Origin: an uncultured Cyclobacteriaceae bacterium
Lineage (GTDB): Bacteria; Bacteroidota; Bacteroidia; Cytophagales; Cyclobacteriaceae
DNA: 32,257 nt
Assembly: GCA_937146645.1 (NCBI GenBank)
Contig: CAKZRQ010000054.1
Span: 1-32,257 of the forward strand
Reading direction: 5' to 3'
Shown here: positions 23,296-32,133 of the stretch, piece by piece
How the letters are laid out: each line of letters opens with the position of its first letter
Position numbering within the stretch: position 1 is the first letter of the stretch
The notes under the pieces: model-generated
Told to the model about the DNA's origin: nothing
Database searches by the model: none
What the model saw: the letters and a program-made list of their open reading frames with translations, nothing else
Program-made: the position numbers and the translations under genes

Positions 23296-24630
23296 ATGCG
23301 AAAATCTACCTTCCTCGGCCTGCTGGCATTTTTGATGACGCTGCCAGTATTGGCCCAAAAAAAGATTGAATTCAAGGAGTTTACCTTGGACAATGGCCTG
23401 CATGTGATCATGCACAAAGACAATAGTACACCTATTGTGATCACATCTGTTTTGTATCATGTCGGTTCAAAAAATGAAAATCCAGAAAGAACTGGCTTTG
23501 CTCATTTCTTTGAGCACCTCATGTTTGAAGGCTCTGAAAATATTGAGCGTGGTCAATACATGAAGATCATTGAAAGTCGAGGAGGTACGCTAAATGCATT
23601 TACTTCTAACGACATCACTTACTATTATGAAATTTTGCCTTCCAATGAATTGGAGCTGGCTCTTTACATGGAAAGTGAACGGATGCTTCATTCTAAAGTT
23701 GACATGACAGGTGTGGAGACCCAAAGGGAAGTAGTGAAGGAAGAATATCGACAGAGGTACGAAAACCAACCATACGGAACTATTCTTCTGGAAACACTAA
23801 AAAGAGCTTACACAGATCATCCCTACAGATGGGCACCGATTGGATCTCTTGACCATCTTAATGCAGCCAAAATTGAGGAGTTCCAGCAGTTCTACAACGA
23901 CTTCTATGTCCCAAATAATGCTACTTTGACCATTGCAGGTGATATAGATTATAAGCAGACTGAAGATTGGGTGAAACAGTATTTCACAGAGATACCTAAA
24001 GGTACCAAAGAAATATATCGACCAAACGTAACTGAGGCAAAGAAGACCGAAGAGGTAAGAGATATTATCTATGATAATATTCAGATTCCGGCGGTGATTC
24101 AGGCTTATAATGTGCCTCCAAGAAATCATCCAGATTCCTATGCTATGTCAATGCTGTCTACTTATCTGACAGGAGGTAACTCCTCTTTGATGACCAAGGA
24201 GCTAGTTGATAAGCAGCAAAAGGCTTTGGCCCTTGCAGCGATTCCTTATGAATTAGAGGATGGTGGGATTTTCCTTATGTATGGAATTACAAATATGGGT
24301 GTTGAACCAGAGGCTCTAGAGACTGAGATCGACAAGCTTATCAAGCAAGTTCAGGATGAAGGGATTTCTGATCGAGACTTTGAGAAGCTTCAGAATATTA
24401 TTGAAAACAACATTGTAAGTGGAAATTCCACAGTGGAAGGTATAGCACTGAACCTTGCGGAAAGTCATGTGATTTTTGGAGATACTGATTACATTAATCA
24501 AACTATGGATAAGTATAGTCAGGTAACGAAGGCCGACCTTCAGCGGGTAGCTAAAGAGTACCTTAACCTCGAAGGAAGAGTGGTTTTATACTACTTGCCT
24601 AAGGCTGAAGAAACCACCACAGAAGAATAA
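23296..24630 (+). CDS. M16 zinc peptidase, catalytic subunit
   Basis: This 444-residue exported M16 (pitrilysin/insulinase) peptidase has a signal peptide MRKSTFLGLLAFLMTLPVLAQ. The inverted zinc motif HxxEH is intact: His70, Glu73, His74 in FAHFFEHLMFEGS. The downstream zinc-ligand glutamate lies in the ETQREVVKEEYRQR helix. The C-terminal M16 half (IPAVIQAYNVPPRNHPDSYAMSMLSTYLTGGNSSLM) supplies the cleft. It is followed after 27 bases by a second M16 gene lacking the zinc site, forming the usual active/inactive pair of two-subunit bacterial M16B peptidases in the periplasm. Substrates are unknown, probably peptides. Confidence 0.93.
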   Translation: MRKSTFLGLLAFLMTLPVLAQKKIEFKEFTLDNGLHVIMHKDNSTPIVITSVLYHVGSKNENPERTGFAHFFEHLMFEGSENIERGQYMKIIESRGGTLNAFTSNDITYYYEILPSNELELALYMESERMLHSKVDMTGVETQREVVKEEYRQRYENQPYGTILLETLKRAYTDHPYRWAPIGSLDHLNAAKIEEFQQFYNDFYVPNNATLTIAGDIDYKQTEDWVKQYFTEIPKGTKEIYRPNVTEAKKTEEVRDIIYDNIQIPAVIQAYNVPPRNHPDSYAMSMLSTYLTGGNSSLMTKELVDKQQKALALAAIPYELEDGGIFLMYGITNMGVEPEALETEIDKLIKQVQDEGISDRDFEKLQNIIENNIVSGNSTVEGIALNLAESHVIFGDTDYINQTMDKYSQVTKADLQRVAKEYLNLEGRVVLYYLPKAEETTTEE

Positions 24631-24657
24631 TCATCGATTTTAAATAACGCGATAGAC

Positions 24658-26703
24658 ATGAAAAAAATATCTATATCATTCATATTTGCCATTTTGATCT
24701 CGATGACTGGATTTGCCCAGATTGATCGAAGTCAGTTGCCTAAAGCTGGACCTGCTCCGGAAATTAATATTGGGGAGGCTGAAACCTTTACTCTTGATAA
24801 TGGGCTAAAGGTGTTCGTTGTAGAAAATGACAAACTACCAAGAGTCTCCTTTACTTTGGTTTTAGAAAGAGATCCCATCTTTGAGGGAGAAAAAGCTGGT
24901 TACCTTGGTTTTGTAGGTCAAATGATGACCGCTGGTACTACAAATAGAACAAAGGATGAATTAGACGAGGAAATCGATTTTATCGGTGCAAGTATCAGCG
25001 CAAGTTCAACGTCTATGTTTGGTTCTTCATTGAAGAAGCATCAGGAAAAAGTACTGGAATTAATGACCGATGTGCTTTATAACCCTGTCTTCCCAGAAGA
25101 GGAATTAGACAAACTTAAGAAGCAATCTCTAACAAATTTGGCAGCAAGTAAAGATGATCCAGGCTCGATTTCAGGAAGGTTAACTTCTGCCTTGGTTTAT
25201 GGCAAAGATCATCCATATGGAGAATTCTCCACTGAAGAGACCATCGCGAATATTGAAGTTGATGATATTCGAAATTATTACGAGACTTTCTACAAACCAA
25301 ATATTGCTTATATGGCTATTGTTGGTGATATGAATGTTTCTGAAGCAGAAGATTTGATGAATCAGTACTTCGGAGACTGGGAGCAAGGCGAAGTACCGAC
25401 TTTCGAATACACAATGCCTGATGGAGCTGAGCAAACCATGGTGGGTCTTGTAGATAGAAGTTCTTCGGTTCAGACAGTCATAGATGTAGTACAACCTATT
25501 GACCTGACTTTAGGGGATGAGAATTACATTTCCAGTAGACTTTTAAACCAAATTTTTGGTGGAGGTTCTTCTGGTCGTCTCTTTCAAAATCTAAGAGAGG
25601 ATAAGGGCTACACTTATGGTGCTTATTCATCATTTAGTTCTGACAAACTTGTTGGACAGTTTTCTGCCAGCGCTTCTGTGAGAACAGAGGTAACTGATTC
25701 TGCGGTTTATGAGTTTGTTTCAGAAATCGACAGGCTTCTTGCTGAAGGCGTGACTGAGGAAGAATTGACCTTAGCAAAAGCTAATCTTTCTGGATCTTTT
25801 GGAAGGTCTTTAGAAAGTCCTTCTACGATTGCAAATTTTGCTTTGAATATGGAGCGATATGATCTGCCTTCAGATTACTATGCAACCTATCTTCAGAAAG
25901 TAAATGATTTGACTGTGGATGATATTAATGCGACTGCTCAAAAGCTCATAGAACCTGATAAGCTTATGATAACAGCTGTAGGTAATGGATCCGAAATCGC
26001 AGAGAAACTTGAGCGTTTCGGTGAAGTGAAGATGTTTGACAACATGGGTGATCCAGCTAGAGAGATTACAATGGATGCAAGCATGACAGTTGAACAAGTA
26101 ATTGCAAATTACATTGATGCAATTGGTGGAATGGAAGCTGCTAGCGCGGTTAAGTCTGCTAAGGTTAGCATGGATGCAGATGTGATGGGGAATGCAATCA
26201 CCTTGACTTCAGTGTATGATGATGAAAATAAGAGATACGCACAGAAGACGTCCCTGGCTGGAAACGTGATGCAATCTACCTCCATGGTAGGAGGTAAAGG
26301 AGCGATTTCTGCTCAAGGCCAAAACATCGATATGAACGAAGCACAATACAATGAAGCTCAGATGAGTGCTTTATTCATTCCAGAGCTTTACTATGAATCT
26401 CTTGGTTATGATGTAAAGCTTGATGGAGTGAAGGATGTGGATGGTGTAGATGCTTACAAAGTGATTGTGACAAATAGTGATGGTGCTTACCTCACAAATT
26501 ATTATGCAGTAGAATCGGGATTGAAAATAAAGAATGAAAATCCTAAGTCAGGTGATACTGTCTATTCAGAATATGAAGAGACCAATGGGCTTTTAGTTCC
26601 AATGCTATGGACTATAACTTCACCAGCTATCCCAGTTCCACTGGCAGCAAAAATTACATCACTTGAGATTAATCCAACGCTAACGGATGCAGATTTTAAT
26701 TAA
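24658..26703 (+). CDS. M16 peptidase, non-catalytic subunit with extra C-terminal domain
   Basis: This 681-residue exported protein (signal MKKISISFIFAILISMTGFAQ) has two M16 domains. At the place of HxxEH it reads GYLGFVGQMMTAGTTNRTKDELDEEID, so the zinc ligands are gone and it should be the inactive partner of the upstream subunit. The second half has the M16 signature LLNQIFGGGSSGRLFQNLREDKGYTYGAYSSF. From about residue 475 to the end is an extra ~200-residue domain (VEQVIANYIDAIGGMEAASAVKSAKVSMD ... YYAVESGLKIKNE). It resembles outer-membrane lipoprotein carrier-like or DUF4292-type sheets, suggesting lipid or envelope binding; this is inference. A terminator follows immediately. Confidence 0.9.
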   Translation: MKKISISFIFAILISMTGFAQIDRSQLPKAGPAPEINIGEAETFTLDNGLKVFVVENDKLPRVSFTLVLERDPIFEGEKAGYLGFVGQMMTAGTTNRTKDELDEEIDFIGASISASSTSMFGSSLKKHQEKVLELMTDVLYNPVFPEEELDKLKKQSLTNLAASKDDPGSISGRLTSALVYGKDHPYGEFSTEETIANIEVDDIRNYYETFYKPNIAYMAIVGDMNVSEAEDLMNQYFGDWEQGEVPTFEYTMPDGAEQTMVGLVDRSSSVQTVIDVVQPIDLTLGDENYISSRLLNQIFGGGSSGRLFQNLREDKGYTYGAYSSFSSDKLVGQFSASASVRTEVTDSAVYEFVSEIDRLLAEGVTEEELTLAKANLSGSFGRSLESPSTIANFALNMERYDLPSDYYATYLQKVNDLTVDDINATAQKLIEPDKLMITAVGNGSEIAEKLERFGEVKMFDNMGDPAREITMDASMTVEQVIANYIDAIGGMEAASAVKSAKVSMDADVMGNAITLTSVYDDENKRYAQKTSLAGNVMQSTSMVGGKGAISAQGQNIDMNEAQYNEAQMSALFIPELYYESLGYDVKLDGVKDVDGVDAYKVIVTNSDGAYLTNYYAVESGLKIKNENPKSGDTVYSEYEETNGLLVPMLWTITSPAIPVPLAAKITSLEINPTLTDADFN

Positions 26704-26705
26704 TA

Positions 26706-26732
26706 CAAAAGGGAGCCGAAAGGCTCCTTTTT
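26706..26732 (+). terminator. Intrinsic terminator shared by convergent genes
   Basis: A GGAGCC stem (26712-26717) pairs with GGCTCC (26722-26727) around a GAAA tetraloop, followed by TTTTT. On the other strand AAAA/TTTT also flanks the stem. It closes the M16 operon and touches the stop of the convergent M61 gene, so it probably serves both. Confidence 0.9.
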
Positions 26733-28375
26733 CATTTTGACCAAATATCAATCAAAGCGGTATCTTCTCGCTTTTTGAAAGTCAACTCTGGAAAGTAGTT
26801 GGCTTCTTTTTTTGGAAAGTAAAGCTTAAAAGAAGATCCGTTAATCCGGCTCACCTGAAGGATGATTTCTTTTTTCGTAGATTCTGACTTGATTTGGTCT
26901 CCAAGCATCAAGTCTTGAATGGTAGGAGAATCCGGATGAATTTTGGTGATTTTTTCTTTCTCTAAGATGATTCCCAATTCAACTCTTAATTCATCCGAGC
27001 TTCTCTTTTCTTCAATTTCCAGACCGATAGTTCGAATTACCTTTTTAAGAAAAGAAATGATGTTGCCTTTGCCTTCGATATAATCAGAGTAGAATTCATT
27101 GAATTTTTCCTGATCCTTGCTCTGGTTCAGAATCAATTCCCAAAAGCTGGTTTGGGTGTATCCTTTATGTTTTTTACCAAACTTTTCCCAGGCTTCCTTC
27201 ATTACTCGAGTTAAGCTGCTACCGCTTTGCAATAGCATCAAGTCAATAGAAAAAGCAATCAAAGCACCATGAGTGTAAATGCTCGTTTTACGATAAGGGA
27301 TTCCAGCTTCATAACCATCTATCCAGAGATCAAAGCTAGAATCTAGAATAGATTGAGATTGAAACCCTTGGATGAAGGATTCTCTTTGAAGGACCTTGGA
27401 AAAATGTCTCAGGTAGGTATCTAAATCATAGACTCCTGATTTCAATAAATATAAATCACCCATGTAAGTGGTGATACCTTCCAGAATCCAACCAGCCTTT
27501 GTGTAGGTCTCTTTAGCAAAGTTGTAAGGTAGAAGTTCTTCTGGTCTGATTCTGCAGACATTCCAGGCGTGATATAATTCATGGCAGCTCACACCTAGCA
27601 GATCCTCCATGTTTTTCTCATCGGCTAAATTCTCTGCTGGCCCGAAGGTGATAACTGTACCTTTTCTGTGCTCGACCCCATGATAGTGTTTATAAGGTAA
27701 AAGCTGGAAAATGAAATGGTATTCTTCTTCAGGGAATTCTCCAAAATCCTGAATGAGGCTAGAGGTAAACTTTTTGAATTCTGACTTGAATTCTTCTGGA
27801 TCGAAGTGAACGGCTCCATGGATCCAAATATTAAAGTTTGTCCCAGCTTCAGAGTAAGTCCAATGTGTCAATTGATTTGCAGCTAAAAATGTGCTATCAG
27901 CAAGTTCATTAAAGTCACGTGCCTTAAAACCATATTCCTCCTTTTTATCAAGTGTACAAACCCTTTCCGGGTAACCTTCTAAATTTAGTCCCACGGAAAT
28001 TTCCTCAGTCCCTAATCCAGGTAACTCCATACAGCAATTCACGAAATTGATATATACCTGCTGCTCATCTACCCAACAACCTCCTGCGTCCATTTTGGAA
28101 GCATAGTAATCATAGGATAGCGTATACTTGGTATGGCCTTCTGCTTTAAACTCCCAGGTATTCTTGGATGTCTTAGTTAGCTTTGGAGAAAGCCCATTGG
28201 AGTCTTTCAGGGAAAGATTCTTTACATTTTTCACATAATCTGCAATTTGGTATCTCCCTGCTCGCCATGCCGGCATCTGGAGTTTAATGATCCCCGTGAC
28301 ATCAGCTTTGAAATTTATTTCGATCAAAAGGAACTGGGAGGTAGGAATTGGGCTTGATATGCTGTAATGAATCAT
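26732..28375 (-). CDS. M61-family aminopeptidase with PDZ-like domain
   Basis: This protein has 547 residues from the ATG at 28375; an ATG 7 codons earlier is possible but MIHYSISSPIPTSQFLLIEI is the normal M61 N-terminus. The family is metallo-aminopeptidase (glycyl aminopeptidase type). The zinc motif is HELYHAW (His265, Glu266, His269) with the third ligand Glu in GWILEGITTYMGD about 30 residues later. The N-terminal domain carries MPAWRAGRYQIADYVKNV and the C-terminal ~90 residues (LGIILEKEKITKIHPDSPTIQDLMLGDQI) look like a PDZ domain. There is no signal peptide, so it is probably cytoplasmic. It is transcribed away from rpmH; the ~135-base region between them holds a palindrome and the rpmH promoter. 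Confidence 0.9.
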   Translation of the reverse strand: MIHYSISSPIPTSQFLLIEINFKADVTGIIKLQMPAWRAGRYQIADYVKNVKNLSLKDSNGLSPKLTKTSKNTWEFKAEGHTKYTLSYDYYASKMDAGGCWVDEQQVYINFVNCCMELPGLGTEEISVGLNLEGYPERVCTLDKKEEYGFKARDFNELADSTFLAANQLTHWTYSEAGTNFNIWIHGAVHFDPEEFKSEFKKFTSSLIQDFGEFPEEEYHFIFQLLPYKHYHGVEHRKGTVITFGPAENLADEKNMEDLLGVSCHELYHAWNVCRIRPEELLPYNFAKETYTKAGWILEGITTYMGDLYLLKSGVYDLDTYLRHFSKVLQRESFIQGFQSQSILDSSFDLWIDGYEAGIPYRKTSIYTHGALIAFSIDLMLLQSGSSLTRVMKEAWEKFGKKHKGYTQTSFWELILNQSKDQEKFNEFYSDYIEGKGNIISFLKKVIRTIGLEIEEKRSSDELRVELGIILEKEKITKIHPDSPTIQDLMLGDQIKSESTKKEIILQVSRINGSSFKLYFPKKEANYFPELTFKKREDTALIDIWSK

Positions 28376-28383
28376 GGTAGTTT

Positions 28384-28401
28384 GAGATTTATACAAATCT
28401 C
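28384..28401. promoter_or_regulatory. Palindrome between M61 gene and rpmH
   Basis: GAGATTT and AAATCTC form perfect 7-base arms around ATAC, 8 bases upstream of the M61 start codon and 10 bases before the rpmH -33 box. It could be an operator for the M61 gene or a leader hairpin. No regulator is identified. Confidence 0.4.
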
Positions 28402-28410
28402 GAAGTCATG

Positions 28411-28441
28411 TTTGTATTTAATGAAATGCTAATTATCTTTG
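28411..28441 (+). promoter_or_regulatory. Promoter of the rpmH operon
   Basis: TTTG at 28411-28414, a spacer of exactly 19 bases, then TATCTTTG at 28434-28441. This is a full match to the Bacteroidota primary-sigma promoter TTTG-N19-TAnnTTTG. It gives a 5' leader of about 60 bases before rpmH. Confidence 0.85.
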
Positions 28442-28509
28442 CAGTCCTTTTGGAGGGTTCGGCTCTCAAAAGCAAAAATTAGAACGCAATTAGTTAAAGA
28501 TATTCGATC

Positions 28510-28668
28510 ATGAAAAGAACATTCCAGCCTTCTCGCAGAAAAAGAAAAAATAAGCACGGCTTCAGAGAAAGAATGTCTTCTGCAAATGGAAGAAGGGTTC
28601 TTAAGGCCAGAAGAGCTAAAGGTAGAAAGAAGCTTAGCGTTTCTTCTGAAAAGACATTGAAGAAGTAA
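28510..28668 (+). CDS. rpmH: 50S ribosomal protein L34
   Basis: This 52-residue basic ribosomal protein reads [18 protein letters not shown], then [20 protein letters not shown] and ends [14 protein letters not shown]. The first 46 residues match L34 throughout ([27 protein letters not shown]). The Bacteroidota form has the short extra tail seen here. The gene is the first of an operon with rnpA, the usual pairing, and has an excellent promoter upstream. A hairpin at 28685-28702 separates it from rnpA and may set the relative output of the two genes. Confidence 0.97.
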   Translation: MKRTFQPSRRKRKNKHGFRERMSSANGRRVLKARRAKGRKKLSVSSEKTLKK

Positions 28669-28684
28669 TTCTTTGCGGTTCTTT

Positions 28685-28702
28685 TCGTATGTTCACATAC
28701 GA
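28685..28702 (+). promoter_or_regulatory. Hairpin between rpmH and rnpA
   Basis: TCGTATG and CATACGA form a 7-base perfect stem with a TTCA loop, 15 bases before the rnpA start. There is no T run, so it is not an intrinsic terminator. It may be an mRNA processing or stability element that lets rpmH be expressed above rnpA. Confidence 0.5.
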
Positions 28703-28716
28703 TTGAACTCCTTGCG

Positions 28717-29109
28717 ATGAATTTCACGCTTCCAAAGAGTGAGAGACTGCACTCTGAAAAATTAATCAAGGAACTTTTTAACGAAGGTTCCTCTTTTTTT
28801 TTATACCCTTTCAAGGTAATCTTCAAAAGAGACAAGACCAGAGATGGGGGGAATGCAATCGTCCTTTTCTCTGCGCCTAAACGGAAACTAAAAAAGGCGC
28901 ATCAGCGAAACCTTGTGAAAAGGAGGATGAGGGAGGCATACCGATTGAATAAACATATTTTAACGGGTGTTGATCCAATCTTTCTTGGGTTTATATACGT
29001 TTCTGATGAGATTATCGAGTTCAAAAAAATCGAGCTGAGTATTAGTGAGATTTTGAACCGACTTAAAACTGAAATTTCAAGAATTGATGAAGAAGATACT
29101 TTCGAATAG
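28717..29109 (+). CDS. rnpA: Ribonuclease P protein component
   Basis: This 130-residue protein subunit of RNase P helps the catalytic RNA remove 5' leaders from pre-tRNA. The family's basic RNR signature is clear at residues 60-79: KAHQRNLVKRRMREAYRLNK. The N-terminal TLPKSERLHSEKLIKELFNEG and the strand PFKVIFKRDK fit the usual start and central cleft. Length is normal. It follows rpmH by 48 bases, and its last 23 bases overlap the start of the S41 protease gene, which suggests translational coupling. Confidence 0.95.
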   Translation: MNFTLPKSERLHSEKLIKELFNEGSSFFLYPFKVIFKRDKTRDGGNAIVLFSAPKRKLKKAHQRNLVKRRMREAYRLNKHILTGVDPIFLGFIYVSDEIIEFKKIELSISEILNRLKTEISRIDEEDTFE

Positions 29110-30751
29110 ATTCGTCTTACCAGGGCTTGCCATTCTTTTGGTGATGGGAGGTTTATTCTCCTTTACGGCAAAGAACGACAGGCTTTTCACGCTTGGTAAG
29201 AACATTGATATTTTCGCTACTCTGATGCGGGAATTGGATTCCTACTATGTGGATGAGATTGATGCTGATGAGCTGGTGACTGTGGGAATTGAAGCAATGC
29301 TCAAAGAGCTTGATCCTTACACAGAGTACATTCCAGAAGAGGATTCTGAAGATTTCAGGCAATTAACCACCGGTGAATATGCTGGTGTTGGTGCATTGAT
29401 CGGGAATCGTGGAGAGGGAAATATCGTGATCATGCCATATACGGGCTTTCCAGCCCAAAATGCAGGAATTCGTATAGCGGATAATTTGCTATCCGTCGAC
29501 ACTGTGAATGTGACTGAAAAGACTACTGCAGAAGTTTCAGAGTTATTGCGCGGCCCTGCAAATACAAGCGTTCAGGTAACCGTCCAAAGAGACCAGGATA
29601 CGCTAAGCTTTGATTTGACCAGAAAGAAAATTGTCATTAGTAATGTGCCCTATTATGGGAAGCTTGATGATAAGACTGGCTACATAAAACTTGCAGAGTT
29701 CACAACAAATGCTTCCGTGGAGGTAAGGAGAGCTTTGGAGGATTTGAAATCTCAGGGAATCGAAAGCTTGGTTTTGGATCTAAGGAATAATGGCGGTGGC
29801 TTAGTGAATGAAGCTGTGGAGATCGTCAATCTCTTTATTCCTAAAGGAAGAGAGGTAGTGAAGACCATTGGTAAGTTGGAAAACGTGAATTATACCTATA
29901 AGACCACTAAGACTCCTTTGGACAAGGATATTCCTTTGGTCGTTCTGATAAATGAAGTTAGTGCTTCGGCCTCGGAGATCGTTGCGGGTGCTCTTCAGGA
30001 TTATGATCGGGCGGTTTTGGTTGGAAAGAAATCATTTGGCAAAGGATTAGTCCAGACCTCTTTACCATTGACTTATAATGCGCAGGTAAAAGTTACCACT
30101 GCCAAATATTACATCCCTAGTGGTAGATGCGTGCAGGCCATCGATTATGCACAGTCCAGAGAGTCTGGAGAAATAACCGTAGTTCCCGATTCCTTGAGGA
30201 AGGAATTCGAGACGAAAAATGGTCGAATAGTTTTGGATGGAGCTGGAATAGAACCTGATGAAAAGGTAGACCCAAGGAAGTATGCTCCTATTTCATATAC
30301 TTTGGTGGCAGGGAATCATATTTTTGATTACGCGACTGAATACTTCTATGACAGGGAACCTGTGGAAGATCCCAGAACCTTCGAAATTACTGACCAAGAT
30401 TATGAAGAGTTTGTCGCCTTCCTTGATGGTAAGGAGTATGATTACACCACTTATGTGGAGAAGTCTCTCGAAGATTTGGAGAAATATGCAGAGAAAGAGG
30501 ATTATTTCGACGAAATCAAGGATGAGCTGGAGGCGATTAAGTCAAGAGTTAATCATAATAAAGAGCAGGATTTGATCACCCATCAGGAAGAGATTCGTCG
30601 AATTATTTCAGGGGAGATTGCTTCAAGGTATTTTTTCCAGGAAGGAATGATTGCCTCAGGTCTTAATTACGATGAGGATATAGACGCGGCAATGAAGTAT
30701 CTAAGTAATTTAGATCTAATGCGATCTACTCTTACTGCATCAGCAAAGTAA
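29087..30751 (+). CDS. S41 C-terminal processing peptidase
   Basis: This 554-residue periplasmic serine protease of the CtpA/Prc type is anchored by an N-terminal membrane segment (FVLPGLAILLVMGGLFSFTA, residues 9-28). It has a PDZ domain around residues 95-175 (GEYAGVGALIGNRGEGNIVIMPYTGFPAQNAGIRIADNLLSVD region). The S41 core contains LVLDLRNNGGGLVNEA and the catalytic Ser-Lys dyad, Ser294 in NEVSASASE and Lys319 in FGKGLVQ, with the family's spacing of 25. The C-terminal ~150 residues are charged and helical, as in Bacteroidota homologues. ATG 29087 is preferred over a TTG one codon earlier. It overlaps rnpA by 23 bases and tsaB begins three bases after its stop. Confidence 0.93.
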   Translation: MKKILSNRFVLPGLAILLVMGGLFSFTAKNDRLFTLGKNIDIFATLMRELDSYYVDEIDADELVTVGIEAMLKELDPYTEYIPEEDSEDFRQLTTGEYAGVGALIGNRGEGNIVIMPYTGFPAQNAGIRIADNLLSVDTVNVTEKTTAEVSELLRGPANTSVQVTVQRDQDTLSFDLTRKKIVISNVPYYGKLDDKTGYIKLAEFTTNASVEVRRALEDLKSQGIESLVLDLRNNGGGLVNEAVEIVNLFIPKGREVVKTIGKLENVNYTYKTTKTPLDKDIPLVVLINEVSASASEIVAGALQDYDRAVLVGKKSFGKGLVQTSLPLTYNAQVKVTTAKYYIPSGRCVQAIDYAQSRESGEITVVPDSLRKEFETKNGRIVLDGAGIEPDEKVDPRKYAPISYTLVAGNHIFDYATEYFYDREPVEDPRTFEITDQDYEEFVAFLDGKEYDYTTYVEKSLEDLEKYAEKEDYFDEIKDELEAIKSRVNHNKEQDLITHQEEIRRIISGEIASRYFFQEGMIASGLNYDEDIDAAMKYLSNLDLMRSTLTASAK

Positions 30752-30754
30752 AAA

Positions 30755-31444
30755 ATGGCTCTTATCCTTTCCATTGAAACTTCTACCACAGTTTGTTCGG
30801 TGGCAATTCATAGGGACGGGGCTCTCCTAGCCAATAAGGAAACAGATGAGTCAAATGCGCATTCCTCCAAATTGATGCTATTTATTGAGGCATGTCTTAA
30901 GGAGTCAGAAAGCTCTGTTCAAGACCTAAATGCTATAGCTGTTTCGGCTGGCCCAGGATCATATACGGGGCTAAGGATTGGTGTTTCTACAGCCAAAGGA
31001 TTGGCTTATGCCCAGAACATTCCTATTGTCGCTGTAAGTGCGATGGAATCCTTGGCAAAAAAAGTGTTGAAGATAGAAGCCGACGAAGGATATATCATCC
31101 CGGTTTTGGATGCCCGTAGAATGGAGGTTTACGCGCAGGTTTTTGACTTTGACCTTCAGGAGAAGAAAGAGATTGAATCAGTGATTTTAGACCAAGGATC
31201 TTTTGCGAACCTATTGAATGAGGGTCTTGTTTACTTTATTGGAGACGGGGCAAGTAAGACGAAGGAGGTAATTCAATCGAAGAATGCAGTCTTCGTGGAA
31301 GGCTCAATCTCTTCCATAGAGATGGGAGAAGTTGCCTGGAAGAAATTCCAGAAAAGTGAATTTGAGGATATTGCGTATTTCGTTCCGAATTATCTCAAGG
31401 AATTTAAGGTTCTTAAGTCCAAGAAAAATCTATTGTTGAAATGA
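30755..31444 (+). CDS. tsaB: tRNA threonylcarbamoyladenosine protein TsaB
   Basis: This 229-residue protein of the ASKHA/Kae1-like fold partners TsaD and TsaE in making the t6A modification at position 37 of ANN-decoding tRNAs. Diagnostic blocks are LILSIETSTTVCSVAI at the start and AVSAGPGSYTGLRIGVSTAKGLAYA around residues 62-85. PVLDARRMEVYAQVF follows. It lacks the metal-binding HxxxH of TsaD, as expected for TsaB. Length is normal. It starts three bases after the S41 protease stop and its stop overlaps the start of the DUF2480 gene by four bases (ATGA). Confidence 0.95.
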   Translation: MALILSIETSTTVCSVAIHRDGALLANKETDESNAHSSKLMLFIEACLKESESSVQDLNAIAVSAGPGSYTGLRIGVSTAKGLAYAQNIPIVAVSAMESLAKKVLKIEADEGYIIPVLDARRMEVYAQVFDFDLQEKKEIESVILDQGSFANLLNEGLVYFIGDGASKTKEVIQSKNAVFVEGSISSIEMGEVAWKKFQKSEFEDIAYFVPNYLKEFKVLKSKKNLLLK

Positions 31445-31950
31445 GTGAAATTGTCAATCGGGTAGCAAGTAGTCCTTTAGTGACTATAGACTTGGAGGAG
31501 TTATATCCAAAAGATAAGGTCGTGGTATTTGATTTGAAGCCATTCCTTTTTCAAGAATTGATTTTGAGGGAGAAAGAATTCCGGTCTTCACTCAAGGAAG
31601 TTGATTGGTCTGAATTTGATGGAAAGTTTGTCGCAGTGACTTGTTCTTCGGATGCGATTATTCCGAGCTGGGCATTTATGCTAGTTGGGACTTATTTGAA
31701 AGGTGTTGCACTTGATTTTGTTCTAGGAGATGAATCTGAAGCAGAACGTTCCTTGATTGACCACGTAATTGGGGAAATTGAAGTAGATTCATTTCGAGAT
31801 AGGCCAGTGATTATAAAAGGGTGTAGTCAATTACCCCATCCACTTTATGCTCAAGGTCAATTGTTGAGCAAAGTTATGCCTTCAGCAAGATCAGTTATGT
31901 ATGGAGAACCTTGTAGTACGGTTCCTCTTTACAAGAGGCCTAAGAAGTAA
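31441..31950 (+). CDS. DUF2480-family protein
   Basis: This 169-residue cytoplasmic protein matches DUF2480, a Bacteroidota family without known function. Recognisable blocks are MSEIVNRVASSPLVTIDLEELYP, FDLKPFLFQELILREKEFRSSLK, FVAVTCSSDAIIPSWAFMLV, VIIKGCSQLPHPLYA and the C-terminal SVMYGEPCSTVPLYKRPKK. Three cysteines sit in conserved blocks (VTCSSDA, KGCSQ, EPCSTVP), which suggests a metal or redox site, but this is inference. Its start overlaps the tsaB stop in ATGA, so it is translationally coupled to a tRNA-modification gene. Confidence 0.85.
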   Translation: MSEIVNRVASSPLVTIDLEELYPKDKVVVFDLKPFLFQELILREKEFRSSLKEVDWSEFDGKFVAVTCSSDAIIPSWAFMLVGTYLKGVALDFVLGDESEAERSLIDHVIGEIEVDSFRDRPVIIKGCSQLPHPLYAQGQLLSKVMPSARSVMYGEPCSTVPLYKRPKK

Positions 31951-32096
31951 TTTTTTCTCAGGTCTTTTGCGCAATTGTTTTGGTTAATCATCAGGCATAA
32001 ATTAAGTTTGCAATCCCAAAAACAGGGCTGAGAAAATTTTAATTGCGGTAATACTGAGGAGTATCCAATTCTCTTGAAATAATTTTAAATTTTCTT

Positions 32097-32127
32097 TTTG
32101 TAGATGTAAATATTATCCCGATATTTG
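32097..32127 (+). promoter_or_regulatory. Promoter of right-edge transcript
   Basis: TTTG at 32097-32100, a 19-base spacer, then GATATTTG at 32120-32127. This is one mismatch from the Bacteroidota consensus. It lies in an AT-rich stretch, typical of a strong rRNA or ribosomal promoter. Transcription should start near 32134. Confidence 0.65.
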
Positions 32128-32133
32128 CACTCG

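Noticed and set aside
31953..32036. Inverted copies TTTTCTCAG and CTGAGAAAA 66 bases apart after the DUF2480 gene
   Set aside because: Arms are short and AT-rich and far apart; no convincing terminator or IS end.
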